Positions 55,574 through 64,000 of a stretch of 64,000 nt of DNA are shown piece by piece. Both the position numbers and the translations under genes were made by a program. The stretch is from Moheibacter sediminis (lineage in GTDB: Bacteria > Bacteroidota > Bacteroidia > Flavobacteriales > Weeksellaceae). How positions within the stretch are numbered: the stretch's first letter is position 1; each line of letters begins with the position of its first letter. The stretch is from positions 124,001-188,000 of the forward strand of contig NZ_FWXS01000005.1 of NCBI RefSeq assembly GCF_900176425.1, read 5' to 3'. A model generated the notes under the pieces. It was not told the origin of the DNA and searched no databases. It was given only the letters and a program-made list of their open reading frames with translations.

Positions 55574-56031
55574 TGAAATATCAATTAAAAAGAACTCAAC
55601 AATTATACACTGATTTAAAGTCAGCCTGGGATTTTTTTTCTCTTGCACATAATCTTTCCAAAATAACTCCCAAAGATATGAATTTCAGAGTGATGTCAGA
55701 TGTAGGGGAAATTCCTATTTATGAAGGCATGACCATTGATTACAAAGTTTCACCTTTGCTTGGAATTTCTATGAATTGGCAAACAGAAATTATAAAAGTT
55801 GAACATCAAAAATTATTTGTAGATTTTCAGAAAAAAGGTCCTTACAAGATTTGGCATCATTTGCATGAATTTGAGGAAAATGAAAATGGTGTTTTGATGA
55901 CTGATACTGTTGATTATGAATTACCCTTTGGAATGTTTGGCAATTGGGTTAATCATTTAATCGTTCGAAAAAAACTCGATAAAATTTTTAAATACCGGAA
56001 AAAAGTCTTGGATGAAAAATGGGTTTTCTAA
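55573..56031 (+). CDS. SRPBCC (START-like) family protein
   Basis: 152 residues with the SRPBCC fold: QLYTDLKSAWDFFSLAHNLS (typical start with sandwich helix), VSPLLGISMNWQTEIIKVEH, GPYKIWHHLHEFEENENGVL, MTDTVDYELPFG and NWVNHLIVRKKLDKIFKYR. This family binds hydrophobic ligands; it resembles polyketide cyclase/dehydrase-like 'ligand-binding SRPBCC' proteins adjoining regulators. Last gene of the cluster. Confidence 0.82.
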   Translation: MKYQLKRTQQLYTDLKSAWDFFSLAHNLSKITPKDMNFRVMSDVGEIPIYEGMTIDYKVSPLLGISMNWQTEIIKVEHQKLFVDFQKKGPYKIWHHLHEFEENENGVLMTDTVDYELPFGMFGNWVNHLIVRKKLDKIFKYRKKVLDEKWVF

Positions 56032-56133
56032 TTTAGTTAATAGCTAATTAAAAGTATTTTTTTATAGATATTGTAATGACATTGACGGACTCCAATAACC
56101 AAAGATTTATTTAAAGAAATGTTTTTTATAAAT

Positions 56134-56156
56134 AAAAAAAGCACCTCACGAGGTGC
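56134..56156 (-). terminator. Intrinsic terminator after the PfpI gene
   Basis: On the minus strand, a stem gcacctc/gaggtgc (56141-56156) followed by seven T (56140-56134), 27 nt after the PfpI stop. Classical form. Confidence 0.75.
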
Positions 56157-56182
56157 CTTCGAAAAAAGTTAAAAAATCAAAT

Positions 56183-56731
56183 TCAGGCATGCTGTTCTCT
56201 ATGCTTGCCCTCGTTGATTTCTTCTACCAGCTTAGCATTAAATGCTGGTAAATCATCCGGCGTTCTACTGGTTACAAGTCCTGCATCTACGATGACTTCC
56301 TTGTCTTCCCATTTTGCGCCTGCATTTTTCAAATCTTTACTTATATTTTCAACTGAAGTTAGATTTCTGCCTTCAACTACTTCCGCATCAATTAAAATTT
56401 GTGGTCCGTGACAAATTGCTCCGACAGGCTTTTTCTGTTCAAAGAAATTTTTCACAAAACCTAAAGCATTTTTATCAACTCTCAATTGATCCGGATTGAT
56501 TACACCGCCCGGCAATACCAAAGCATTATAATCAGAAGCATTTGCTTCGGAAAGTATTTTGTCAACCTTATATTCTTTTCCCCAGTCAGTCTCAGCCCAA
56601 GCTTTGATGCTACCCGATTCCGGGCTTACTATATCGACTTTCCAGCCTTGTTTTTCTAAATGATCTTTAGGTGATTTCAACTCACTTTCTTCAAATCCGT
56701 GTGTTGCCAATATTGCGATTGTCTTTGACAT
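56183..56731 (-). CDS. DJ-1/PfpI-family protein
   Basis: 182 residues. Nucleophile-elbow Cys in GAICHGPQILID (Cys107-His108) with the Glu of HGFEESEL near the N-terminus: the PfpI catalytic constellation. Related members include Hsp31-type proteases/chaperones and glyoxalase III. Glyoxal or protein-repair activity is inferred. Downstream of a PPOX-type gene on the same strand, 30 bp apart; a stress module is likely. Confidence 0.9.
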   Translation of the reverse strand: MSKTIAILATHGFEESELKSPKDHLEKQGWKVDIVSPESGSIKAWAETDWGKEYKVDKILSEANASDYNALVLPGGVINPDQLRVDKNALGFVKNFFEQKKPVGAICHGPQILIDAEVVEGRNLTSVENISKDLKNAGAKWEDKEVIVDAGLVTSRTPDDLPAFNAKLVEEINEGKHREQHA

Positions 56732-56760
56732 AATTTTATTTTTTATAATTAGACTTTTGA

Positions 56761-57267
56761 TTAAATATTCAAATCTCCTTCACGTCCTATATCCAGCTTA
56801 GCACCAGTGACGCCGCTCAAAGCAACTTTGAAGAACGTTACAAATTTGTTAGATTTCGTATCCCAATAATGCGCTTCAGAAGGAATTACTTTTAAAACGC
56901 GGACGCGCGGGTCTTCTTTTCCTTTTTCAAACCATCCTTCCACCATTTTATTCCAGTATTTTTCAATTCGGGCTTTGTCTTGCGAAACTTCGGTTTCTGC
57001 ATGTATGCTCAGGAAATTATAGTCTCGTGGGTCAGAATACAAAAGACAAACCGATGAATCTTCCTTTAAATGTTTGAAAGTTTCACTTTCTGACGAAAAT
57101 AAATACCAGATATTTCCCTCGTCATCTACTTCTTGTCGGCTCATGGGAACGGCATGGACGTGTTTGCTATCCCGGGTTTGCGTACACAACATCCCAACAT
57201 CAATTTTATTGATGAGGTTTTTTAGTTTATCGATTGCTTCTTGACTATTCAAATTTTCAGTGCTCAT
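56761..57267 (-). CDS. Pyridoxamine-5'-phosphate-oxidase-like (general stress protein 26-type) flavin protein
   Basis: 168 residues. Split barrel: GMLCTQTRDSKHVHAVPMSR, YLFSSESETFKHLKEDSSVC, DYNFLSIHAETEVSQDKARI and the FFKVALSGVTGAKLDIGREG end. Resembles GSP26-like FMN-binding proteins induced by general stress. It lies in one stretch with the PfpI and PEP-mutase-like genes, same direction. Confidence 0.88.
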   Translation of the reverse strand: MSTENLNSQEAIDKLKNLINKIDVGMLCTQTRDSKHVHAVPMSRQEVDDEGNIWYLFSSESETFKHLKEDSSVCLLYSDPRDYNFLSIHAETEVSQDKARIEKYWNKMVEGWFEKGKEDPRVRVLKVIPSEAHYWDTKSNKFVTFFKVALSGVTGAKLDIGREGDLNI

Positions 57268-57348
57268 AATTTTAAATTTTTGATTAAACTTTTTTTAAAT
57301 TAAATGAGGCTGAAATTGGTAAGTAGGTTGAGGTTGGATTAAAACTAA

Positions 57349-58131
57349 TTATTCACCCAAAACGATTTTATAATTTTTTGACTTAATGAATTCATCAAAT
57401 ATTTCTTCAGATTTTTTCATAAGTAATTCATATTGTTTTGCGCCGTGGCTGATCCGTTTCACACCTAACTGGGCTAACTTTTCATAATCAGGTAATTTCG
57501 CATGTGCAAAAACATTCAGAGGTAAATCTACTTTTCGTACGAAAACAGATATTTCAGATTCAGATTTCATTAACGGAACGAAGATTCCGTCTGCGCCAGC
57601 TTCTTTATAAATCAAAGCTCTGCGAATTGCTTCTTCCAAAGCATCAGGATGCTCTGTCGTATAAGTGTCTGCACGTGCGTTTATGAAAATTTGAGACTTT
57701 GATTTGATGGCTCTGATTTTTTCAGCAAGTTTTTCAGCATCTTCTAAAATTCGTTTTCCATCTTTTACAATACCATCTTCGAGATTGACTCCTGCAGCCC
57801 CTGCATCTGCAAGTTTTTTTACAAAATCAGCGACTTCTTGAGGATTATCAGAATAACCAGCTTCGAAATCCACGGAAACAGGAATATTTACGGATTTGAT
57901 AATTTTTTCTACAACGAAAAACAATTCATCAAAACTTATTTCCTCTCCGTCCTCATAACCCAAAGAATTTGCAATTGCATGACTTGATGTTCCAAGTGCT
58001 TTAAATCCGGCTTTTTCAGCAAGTTTTGCAGAATGTACATCCCATACATTTCCTAGTAAAAGAGGTTTTTCATTTTCATGAGAAGATTTAAAATTGGAAT
58101 AGGCGGTAGAATGTGATGGCGAAGTGTTCAT
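57349..58131 (-). CDS. Isocitrate lyase/PEP-mutase-superfamily protein
   Basis: 260 residues, TIM barrel of the ICL/PEPM group: LLLGNVWDVHSAKLAEKAGF, ALGTSSHAIANSLGYEDGEE, VSVDFEAGYSDNPQEVADFV, GVNLEDG and FINARADTYTTEHP. The family contains 2-methylisocitrate lyase, phosphonopyruvate hydrolase and carboxyPEP mutase; the Cys loop of isocitrate lyases is not obvious, so the reaction is unclear. Same direction as the PPOX-type gene, 82 bp apart. Confidence 0.85.
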   Translation of the reverse strand: MNTSPSHSTAYSNFKSSHENEKPLLLGNVWDVHSAKLAEKAGFKALGTSSHAIANSLGYEDGEEISFDELFFVVEKIIKSVNIPVSVDFEAGYSDNPQEVADFVKKLADAGAAGVNLEDGIVKDGKRILEDAEKLAEKIRAIKSKSQIFINARADTYTTEHPDALEEAIRRALIYKEAGADGIFVPLMKSESEISVFVRKVDLPLNVFAHAKLPDYEKLAQLGVKRISHGAKQYELLMKKSEEIFDEFIKSKNYKIVLGE

Positions 58132-58246
58132 AATTTTGAGTTTTAAATTATGATAACACTAATACCATTTTTAAGCCAAAACAATTCGAATTAAAATTTC
58201 TTAGGAAAATCTTAACAATTTAATTATTACATGAATTTGAGAAAAA

Positions 58247-59896
58247 TTAACTCACTTTCTTATAAACGTATTCTGTTTCATTTCCTAAACGGTCAATGCC
58301 CTGAATTACGATTAAATCTAAATTTTTTCCGTTTCGTTGTTTGTCGATTTCTTTGGTAAATGTACTCGAGTCAAGTATTTCTTTTTCCCAAACCTCACCG
58401 TATTTTGTGAAAAGCAGCCAGTTGATGATTTCATTATTTTGAGCCAAAGACCAGTTTGCTTTTACTGAGTTGGTTTCAGATAGAATAAATAAATTAGGTT
58501 TATCAAGATTTAAAGGCTTCAACCAGGGCGATTTAGGAATCAATGCTTTTTCTTTGTATGGACCTGCTTTGAGCGAATAAAGCATCGAAGAGGTCAATCC
58601 TGCAGTACTCCAATGCGCAACACCGGCACTTTTCGGAACCAACTGACGTGTGATTTCAATTTGTTTGATGATTTCCGCGGGTTTGTCAGAAGCGCGGATT
58701 TCAACTGTATTCAATCCCGGCCACAAATGTCTTTGGTGCGTATTTTCAGATTCCCACCAATTCAACAAAGAAGCAAAATTCTGTTTCGGGGCATCCACAG
58801 GCCAATAAAGCTGCGGCGTGAAATAATCAATCCAACCTTCATTCAACCATAATTTTGCATCCGCATACAATTCGTCATATTGAGACATTCCCGAAACGCC
58901 ATTTGGAAATCCGGGTTTCCAAATCCCAAAAGGACTGATTCCGAATTTTACATAATCTTTTTCCTCTTTGATTTCTTTGTAAATTCTTTTGATGAATTGA
59001 TTCACATTTTCTCTTCTCCAATCTCCACGTGACAACTTTCCACCTGATCCTTGATAAGCACTCCAAGTTATATAATCAGGAAAATCCGCGCCTCCATTGT
59101 AAGAAGCATAAGGATAAAAATAATCATCGAAATGAATGCCATCTATATTATATCTTTTAACAATGTCCATTACGACATCGCTCGCATGGTCTTGCGTTGT
59201 TTTGTCAGCCGGATCAAACCAATACATTCCGTTTTTGAGCTTGACGATTTGTGATGGCATTTTGTTGACGATGGACTGGCTTGAAACTTTTCCGCCGTTG
59301 GAATGGTGCGCACGGTAAGGATTTAACCAAACATGCAGCTCCAATCCACGTTTGTGAGCTTCTTCCACCCAAAATTCCAAAGGATCATAATAAGGATAAG
59401 GCGCTCTTCCCGTTTCGCCCGTCAAGAAATAGGACCAAGGCTCAAATTTGCTAGCATAAAGTGCATCTCCCGAAGGTCTCGCCTGAAATATTACTGCGTT
59501 GAAATTATGCTCTTTCAGCATATCCAAAAGATAAATCGCTTCTGCTTTTTGCTGTTCTGTAGTTAGATTTTTTTTCGATGGCCAGTTAATGTTGGCTACA
59601 CTTGCAATCCACGCTGCACGGAATTCGCGGTCAAATTTTGGAAGGTTGAGCACCATTGGAATTTCTTCTTTTGGCTTGTCTTTTTTATCAACTATATCGA
59701 CTTTGATTTCAGTTTTCGTTTCCGTCTTTGAAATTATGGCTGGTTTTTCTTCATTTTTCTTTTCTGAAGCAGGCTTTTGTGTGGTTTGTTGTCTTTTGGA
59801 ATAAGTAGGATAATAATTGGTTTGTTTTGAACACGCGTTCATAACTCCTAAAACGATTCCTATTATTATAAAAAATTTGATTTGCTGTAATTTCAT
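58247..59896 (-). CDS. Glycoside-hydrolase-like (GHL10/DUF187-type) lipoprotein
   Basis: 549 residues. Lipoprotein signal (MKLQQIKFFIIIGIVLGVMNAC), Lys/Glu/Thr-rich linker to about residue 85, then the family's barrel: REFRAAWIASVANINWPSKK, AVIFQARPSGDALYASKFEP, WLNPYRAHHSNGG, DGIHFDDYFYPY, and FTPQLYWPVDAPKQNFA. This family (DigH-like in E. coli) cleaves or binds denuded peptidoglycan glycan strands at division sites. Acts in the envelope. A PEP-mutase-like gene lies downstream. Confidence 0.87.
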   Translation of the reverse strand: MKLQQIKFFIIIGIVLGVMNACSKQTNYYPTYSKRQQTTQKPASEKKNEEKPAIISKTETKTEIKVDIVDKKDKPKEEIPMVLNLPKFDREFRAAWIASVANINWPSKKNLTTEQQKAEAIYLLDMLKEHNFNAVIFQARPSGDALYASKFEPWSYFLTGETGRAPYPYYDPLEFWVEEAHKRGLELHVWLNPYRAHHSNGGKVSSQSIVNKMPSQIVKLKNGMYWFDPADKTTQDHASDVVMDIVKRYNIDGIHFDDYFYPYASYNGGADFPDYITWSAYQGSGGKLSRGDWRRENVNQFIKRIYKEIKEEKDYVKFGISPFGIWKPGFPNGVSGMSQYDELYADAKLWLNEGWIDYFTPQLYWPVDAPKQNFASLLNWWESENTHQRHLWPGLNTVEIRASDKPAEIIKQIEITRQLVPKSAGVAHWSTAGLTSSMLYSLKAGPYKEKALIPKSPWLKPLNLDKPNLFILSETNSVKANWSLAQNNEIINWLLFTKYGEVWEKEILDSSTFTKEIDKQRNGKNLDLIVIQGIDRLGNETEYVYKKVS

Positions 59897-59903
59897 ACGT
59901 GCA

Positions 59904-59911
59904 CAAAAGTA
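59904..59911 (-). promoter_or_regulatory. Candidate -7 box (TACTTTTG) for the GHL10-like gene
   Basis: A minus-strand TAnnTTTG match only 7 nt before the ATG, which would make the transcript nearly leaderless or point to a false match. Confidence 0.25.
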
Positions 59912-59992
59912 TTATAAAATTCAATGATTTTAACGTTTAAATAATTTGAATATTATTTTAAATGATTAATAATTAACTATTTTTATGATATA

Positions 59993-60376
59993 ATGAAGAT
60001 GAAAAAGGAATTTAGATTGGATGGAAATAATTTTGATGATTTAGAAGGATTTTATATCGAAATCTATAAGTTAATGACTTTATATGAAGATTGGAAACCG
60101 GCGCACAATCTTGATGCGTTGAACGACATGCTTTATTCAGGTTTCGGGGAAGAAGCAATTTTAATTTGGAAAAATTCAGAAAAAAGTAAATTGGATTTAG
60201 GTAGTGAAGCCACAATTGATTTTTACAAAAATAAAGTCAAACACGGAAAACCTTTCAATATAACATGGGCAAAGGAAAAATTGGAAGAATTACAATCAGA
60301 AAAAGGACAGACACTTTTTGAAATTTTGATTGAAATCTTTACAGATCATCCGAATATTGATTTGATTCTGGAATAA
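59993..60376 (+). CDS. Barstar-family (ribonuclease inhibitor-like) protein
   Basis: 127 residues. Barstar signature: FRLDGNNFDDLEGFYIEIYK, HNLDALNDMLYSGFGEEA and ILIWKNSEKSKLDLG. Barstar inhibits barnase-type RNases; orphan barstars often protect against polymorphic toxins. No barnase or toxin gene is visible nearby, and the gene sits between a lipoprotein gene and a LytS-type kinase. ATG 59993 or 59999. Possibly an orphan immunity gene from an earlier toxin locus, or a housekeeping inhibitor. Confidence 0.88.
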   Translation: MKMKKEFRLDGNNFDDLEGFYIEIYKLMTLYEDWKPAHNLDALNDMLYSGFGEEAILIWKNSEKSKLDLGSEATIDFYKNKVKHGKPFNITWAKEKLEELQSEKGQTLFEILIEIFTDHPNIDLILE

Positions 60377-60380
60377 TATA

Positions 60381-60459
60381 TGTCATTCCGAGGTACGAGG
60401 AATCTCAAATTTGGACAATGAAAATTTTTCCACTTCACTTCGTTTCGGTCGAAATGATA
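60381..60459. repeat. Inverted pair of TGTCATT-type repeats (copies D and D')
   Basis: Left copy TGTCATTCCGAGGTACGAGG (60381-60406) and a reversed copy (60430-60459; minus-strand start TATCATTTCGACCGAAACG). Located after the barstar gene, before the LytS gene. Confidence 0.55.
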
Positions 60460-60581
60460 CTATAGTCTAAACATTTCATCTTTTAAAATTCAAATTTCAT
60501 CTATAAATCACAATGATTTGTCGGGAATGGATTGCCATTTGTTAAAACCGCCGTAAACTTGTAGAAAGGTAGCATTTCAAC

Positions 60582-61673
60582 ATGAATTTTTGGTTCAATT
60601 CTTTCAAGAATAATATTCACATTTACATCCAGTTTTTTGCGTGGATTATCCTTGCTTACACACTTTTTTTTCAATATTTATTGATTTGTGATTGCAATCC
60701 GACGATGCTTTTTTGGATCAAACAATGCATTTTGATGTCGAGTTTAATTACATTGTATTACGTTCATGCACAGGTTTTTATTCCGAAATGGATTATCGAG
60801 AAAAAATATCCGCTTTACGTTTTCCTGACTGTAACGACGGTTGTTGTACATATTCTTTTCAGCAGAATGGCCGACAGATTGATTCTCAGACCTGCAAAAG
60901 GTGTTTTTCAAGACATAGATTTCACAACTTTTGAAGCGGTAATGATGCAAATCAATCCTTTTGTAGGAAAAGGATATTATGACAAAATCATTCCGATTTT
61001 AGATTTACTTTTAATTGCAATTGGAATCATTTTAACCATCAGCAAAAAGTGGCAAAACGAACAAAAACGCCGTCAGGAATTGGAACAGGAAAGATTGAGT
61101 TCTGAATTGACTTACCTCAAAGCACAAATCAATCCGCATTTCTTTTTCAATACTTTAAATAATATTTATTCCTATACATTGGTAGATGGGGACATCGCAC
61201 GAAAAGCAATTTCAAATTTATCCAAAATGATGCGTTATGTTTTGTATGACAGCCAAACGCATACCACGACGCTTATCAAAGAAATTGAATTCATCAAAGA
61301 TTATATCGATTTGATGAAATTACGCGTCACCGACAAAGTCAAAATTGAAACTTCATTTAATTTTACTAATAAAGATATTCCCATCGCGCCGATGCTTTTT
61401 TTGCCTTTTGTGGAAAATGCTTTTAAACACGGAATCAGCACGATAGAAGATTGCTTTATCGAAATTAAATTAATTCAAAATGGAAACAATTTAACTTTAG
61501 AAGTAATTAATTCTTTATTGTCAAAACGACAATCTTTGGATGAAAGTAATGGAATCGGATTGGTGAATACCAAACGCAGACTGGATTTGCTTTACGCCGG
61601 AAAATATGAATTAATCGCTGAGCCAACCGAAAACGGAACTTTTGAAGTCAAACTCAAAATCGATACCCAATGA
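60582..61673 (+). CDS. LytS/YehU-family sensor histidine kinase
   Basis: 363 residues. Four membrane segments in the first ~160 residues (IHIYIQFFAWIILAYTLFFQ, WIKQCILMSSLITLYYVHAQ, YPLYVFLTVTTVVVHILFS, IIPILDLLLIAIGIILTI). Cytoplasmic His kinase of the LytS type with LKAQINPHFFFNTLNNIYSY and a HATPase with LFLPFVENAFKHGI and NGIGLVNTKRRLDLLY. Overlaps the LytTR regulator by 4 bp. Stimulus unknown. Confidence 0.92.
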   Translation: MNFWFNSFKNNIHIYIQFFAWIILAYTLFFQYLLICDCNPTMLFWIKQCILMSSLITLYYVHAQVFIPKWIIEKKYPLYVFLTVTTVVVHILFSRMADRLILRPAKGVFQDIDFTTFEAVMMQINPFVGKGYYDKIIPILDLLLIAIGIILTISKKWQNEQKRRQELEQERLSSELTYLKAQINPHFFFNTLNNIYSYTLVDGDIARKAISNLSKMMRYVLYDSQTHTTTLIKEIEFIKDYIDLMKLRVTDKVKIETSFNFTNKDIPIAPMLFLPFVENAFKHGISTIEDCFIEIKLIQNGNNLTLEVINSLLSKRQSLDESNGIGLVNTKRRLDLLYAGKYELIAEPTENGTFEVKLKIDTQ

Positions 61674-62404
61674 TCTTAAACTGTATTACGATAGACGATG
61701 AGCCACCGGCGCTGATGTTACTTGAAAATTACATCAACCAAACACCTTTTCTCAAACTGAAATGGAGTTTCACCAATGCGATGGACGCGCTGAAATTCAT
61801 CCACGAAAATCCTGTTGATTTGGTATTTTTGGACATTCAAATGGCAGATATTACAGGAATTGAATTGGCTCGAATGATTGCCAACCGCCCCGATAAAAAA
61901 ACAATTCAGGTCATTTTTACAACTGCTTTTGAACAATATGCATTGGAAGGTTACAAGCTTGATGTTTTGGATTATTTGCTGAAACCTTTTGTTTATGAAG
62001 ATTTTCATCGTGCTGCGAATAAAGCTTTGAAACAAATTAAAATTTTGAATGATGGATTGAATAATTCTTCTGCAAAAGCCGAAGAAGAAAGTTTCATTTA
62101 TTTAAACATCCAACACCAAAAAGTAAAAGTCAATACCAAAGACATTTTGCACATCGAAGGTTTCAAAGACTATGCAAAGGTTTTTGTGAAAAATGCAGAC
62201 AAACCGTTGATGTCTATCATTACTTTGAAATCTTTGGAAGAACAGTTGCCCGAAGGGAAATTTATGCGCGTGCATAAATCTTTCATCATTTCTCTCGATA
62301 AAATTTCCGCTGTAGGAAAAAGTACAGTCAAAATCGGTGACACACTGATTGATGTGAGCAAACCTTATGCAGATGATTTCAACGAATTTTTAAAAAACTG
62401 GTAA
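61670..62404 (+). CDS. LytTR-family response regulator
   Basis: 244 residues. Receiver domain 1-120 (CITIDDEPPALMLLENYINQ, phospho-Asp in LVFLDIQMADITGIEL, YLLKPFVYEDF), then a LytTR DNA-binding domain (about 140-240; ILHIEGFKDYAKVFVKNADK, MRVHKSFIISLDKISAVGKS). Coupled to the LytS kinase by ATGA overlap and 21 bp before the RND adaptor gene, so it probably regulates or is cotranscribed with the efflux pump. Confidence 0.93.
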   Translation: MILNCITIDDEPPALMLLENYINQTPFLKLKWSFTNAMDALKFIHENPVDLVFLDIQMADITGIELARMIANRPDKKTIQVIFTTAFEQYALEGYKLDVLDYLLKPFVYEDFHRAANKALKQIKILNDGLNNSSAKAEEESFIYLNIQHQKVKVNTKDILHIEGFKDYAKVFVKNADKPLMSIITLKSLEEQLPEGKFMRVHKSFIISLDKISAVGKSTVKIGDTLIDVSKPYADDFNEFLKNW

Positions 62405-62425
62405 TATAAATTCCGCCCACACAAT

Positions 62426-63499
62426 ATGAAATTCAAATTTATCCTTTATTTAGTAGTAACCTTGGGACTCGCTGCCATGGCTTATTTTTTATTTTTTCAT
62501 GATTCGGACAAACCGAAAGAAGAGAAAAAAAATGGCGGCGGAGGTCCCGCTAAGGTTGAAGCAATTATCGTTAAACCTCAGTTTGCGGCAGACACTTTGA
62601 CTTTGACAGGAAGTATTGATGCGGATGAAAAAGTCGAAATCAGAAGTGAAGTTTCAGGAATAGTAGAGAAAATTTACTTCAGCGAAGGCACAAGAGTAGG
62701 ACAGGGACAAACATTGTTGAAAATCAACGACATTGAACTGCAGGCACAACTAAGATCCGCCGAAACCCGCCGACAATTAACTTCAGAAAATGAAAGAAGA
62801 GCACGATTGCTTCTGGAAAAAGGAGCCATCAGTCAAGAAGAATATGACATTGCAAGTGCCGATTTCAAAACGGCTCAAGCACAGATTCAGTTAATTAAAG
62901 CACAGATTTCCAAAACTTCGGTGAGAGCTCCATTTTCAGGGGTTATCGGTTTGCGGAATATTTCGCCGGGCGCATACATTTCTCCCGACATTTTGATTAC
63001 GAGTTTGGTGAAAAGCAGTCAGGTGAAAATTACGTTTTCGATTCCTGAAAAATATGCAAGTACTGTAAAACTCAATTCAAAAATATATTTCACGGTGGCC
63101 AATAGTTCAGAAAAATTTCCTGCAACCATTTATGCCATTCAACCTGAAATTGAAATCAATACAAGAACCCTTTCTGTGAGAGCAAAAGCAGATAACTCCA
63201 AAGGAAATTTGATTCCCGGAACTTTTGCCAACATTGCTTTTGATTTAAACGAAGTTGATGACGCGATTATGGTTCCGACAGAAGCGATAGTTCCGGTGCA
63301 GGATGGCAAAAAAGTTTTTATTTATAAAAATGGAAAAGCGAAAGAAGTCATGGTGCAAACGGGAAGCAGAAGTCAATCAGACGTAATTGTTTTGTCCGGG
63401 TTAAATCCTTCCGATACTGTAATCACAACCGGAGTCTTGAGTTTGAAAGACGGTGCTGATGTTAAAATTACGCTCAAAAATAAACCTGCGAAGTCATGA
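62426..63499 (+). CDS. RND efflux pump periplasmic adaptor (HlyD/AcrA family)
   Basis: 357 residues. N-terminal membrane/signal segment (FILYLVVTLGLAAMAYFLFF), then GGGGPAKVEAIIVKP, barrel-sandwich/lipoyl domain (GSIDADEKVEIRSEVSGIVE, GQTLLKINDIELQAQLRSAE), coiled coil (TSENERRARLLLEKGAISQE), and the second lipoyl half (SKTSVRAPFSGVIGLRNISP). Typical membrane-fusion protein of HAE1-type efflux. The permease follows, 4-bp ATGA overlap. Substrate unknown. Confidence 0.92.
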   Translation: MKFKFILYLVVTLGLAAMAYFLFFHDSDKPKEEKKNGGGGPAKVEAIIVKPQFAADTLTLTGSIDADEKVEIRSEVSGIVEKIYFSEGTRVGQGQTLLKINDIELQAQLRSAETRRQLTSENERRARLLLEKGAISQEEYDIASADFKTAQAQIQLIKAQISKTSVRAPFSGVIGLRNISPGAYISPDILITSLVKSSQVKITFSIPEKYASTVKLNSKIYFTVANSSEKFPATIYAIQPEIEINTRTLSVRAKADNSKGNLIPGTFANIAFDLNEVDDAIMVPTEAIVPVQDGKKVFIYKNGKAKEVMVQTGSRSQSDVIVLSGLNPSDTVITTGVLSLKDGADVKITLKNKPAKS

Positions 63500-64000
63500 G
63501 TTTACCGTCACTTTCGATAAAAAGACCGGTTTTGACCATCGTGATGAATGTGACCATCATTCTATTTGGTTACATTGGATTTAATTTTTTGGGGATTCGT
63601 GAATATCCTTCCATTGATCCCGCAATTGTTTCCGTTCAGACGAATTATGCGGGTGCCAATGCCGATATCATCGAATCTCAAATCACTGAACCTTTGGAAA
63701 AATCCATTAATTCAATTGATGGAATTAAAAATATTTCTTCTTCAAGTAACCAAGGTTCGAGTAGAATTACGGTTGAATTTGAACTGGAAAAAGATTTGGA
63801 AGAAGCTGCAAATGATGTTCGTGATAAAGTTTCCCAAGCCGTAAGAAATCTTCCGCAAGACATCGATGCGCCGCCTGTAGTTTCCAAAGCAGATGCGGAT
63901 TCAGACCCAATCATTGTGATGTCGGTTCAGAGTTCATCCCGAAATAAATTAGAGCTGAGCGATTATGCTGAAAATGTAATCAGTGAAAGACTACAGACAA
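63496..64000 (+). CDS. RND efflux permease (HAE1-type), N-terminal part (partial)
   Basis: A CDS begins at ATG 63496 (overlapping the adaptor stop) and runs off the window; 168 residues visible. MSLPSLSIKRPVLTIVMNVT starts it, with membrane segment VLTIVMNVTIILFGYIGFNF, then LGIREYPSIDPAIVSVQTNY, GANADIIESQITEPLEKSIN, VRDKVSQAVRNLPQDIDAPP: the classical start of an AcrB-like RND permease. The rest, including the outer-membrane channel gene, should lie to the right. Confidence 0.93.
   Translation, partial: MSLPSLSIKRPVLTIVMNVTIILFGYIGFNFLGIREYPSIDPAIVSVQTNYAGANADIIESQITEPLEKSINSIDGIKNISSSSNQGSSRITVEFELEKDLEEAANDVRDKVSQAVRNLPQDIDAPPVVSKADADSDPIIVMSVQSSSRNKLELSDYAENVISERLQT

Overview
The window is a 64-kb piece of an AT-rich Flavobacteriia (Bacteroidota) chromosome, most likely from the Chryseobacterium/Weeksellaceae side. 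The basis is the set of recognisable families: a type IX secretion lipoprotein of the PorW/SprE type, a CtlX-type citrulline hydrolase, a PycTM-like membrane protein, CheB/CheR without chemoreceptors, and LytS/LytTR regulators. In addition, TAnnTTTG promoter-like boxes lie just upstream of many starts, which fits the Bacteroidota sigma factor. Genus-level assignment is inference. No rRNA, tRNA, CRISPR array, prophage or intact insertion sequence was seen. Gene density is high, with many tail-to-tail pairs separated by hairpins.

Layout: 1-8.7 kb holds the end of a PycTM-like protein, a large GAF protein, msrA, accA, a YciI protein, and two pentein-fold arginine-modifying enzymes with an amidohydrolase. 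9-19.6 kb holds a conserved membrane-anchored protein, PorW/SprE, an M23 peptidase, a GH3-like ligase, several small exported proteins, a VOC protein and katG. 19.6-31.5 kb holds ssb, pncB, a universal stress protein, a fumarylacetoacetate hydrolase-family enzyme, an FMN glutamate-synthase-like enzyme with an aldehyde dehydrogenase, kup, an ABC-F ATPase and a short KdpD/KdpE-like pair. 31.7-38.7 kb holds a GT14 glycosyltransferase, a BadF-type kinase overlapping a formyltransferase-fold protein, a signal-peptidase-like protein lacking both catalytic residues, and an ECF sigma/anti-sigma unit with two surface-protein genes. 38.7-47.8 kb is entirely minus strand: an FAD oxidoreductase, an esterase, an EamA-metN-metI-metQ operon, an alkylglycerol-monooxygenase-like hydroxylase with a hydrolase, and an SDR. 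48.3-56 kb is a compact phosphorelay (two sensor kinases, CheR, CheB, two receivers, SRPBCC). 56-64 kb holds stress-type enzymes, a GHL10-type lipoprotein, an orphan barstar, and LytS/LytTR followed by an RND efflux pump that runs off the window.

The most interesting element is the leader of the EamA-metNIQ operon. A 15-residue peptide carrying five cysteines (MIMCCHIHLSHCCCN) is followed by an intrinsic terminator. The Cys codons near its end can pair with the 5' side of that terminator in a mutually exclusive helix. This reads as a cysteine-sensing transcription attenuator controlling sulfur amino acid transport.

Intergenic regions also carry several families of short dispersed or inverted repeats, among them a TGTCATT(C/T)-starting family, often placed between convergent genes.
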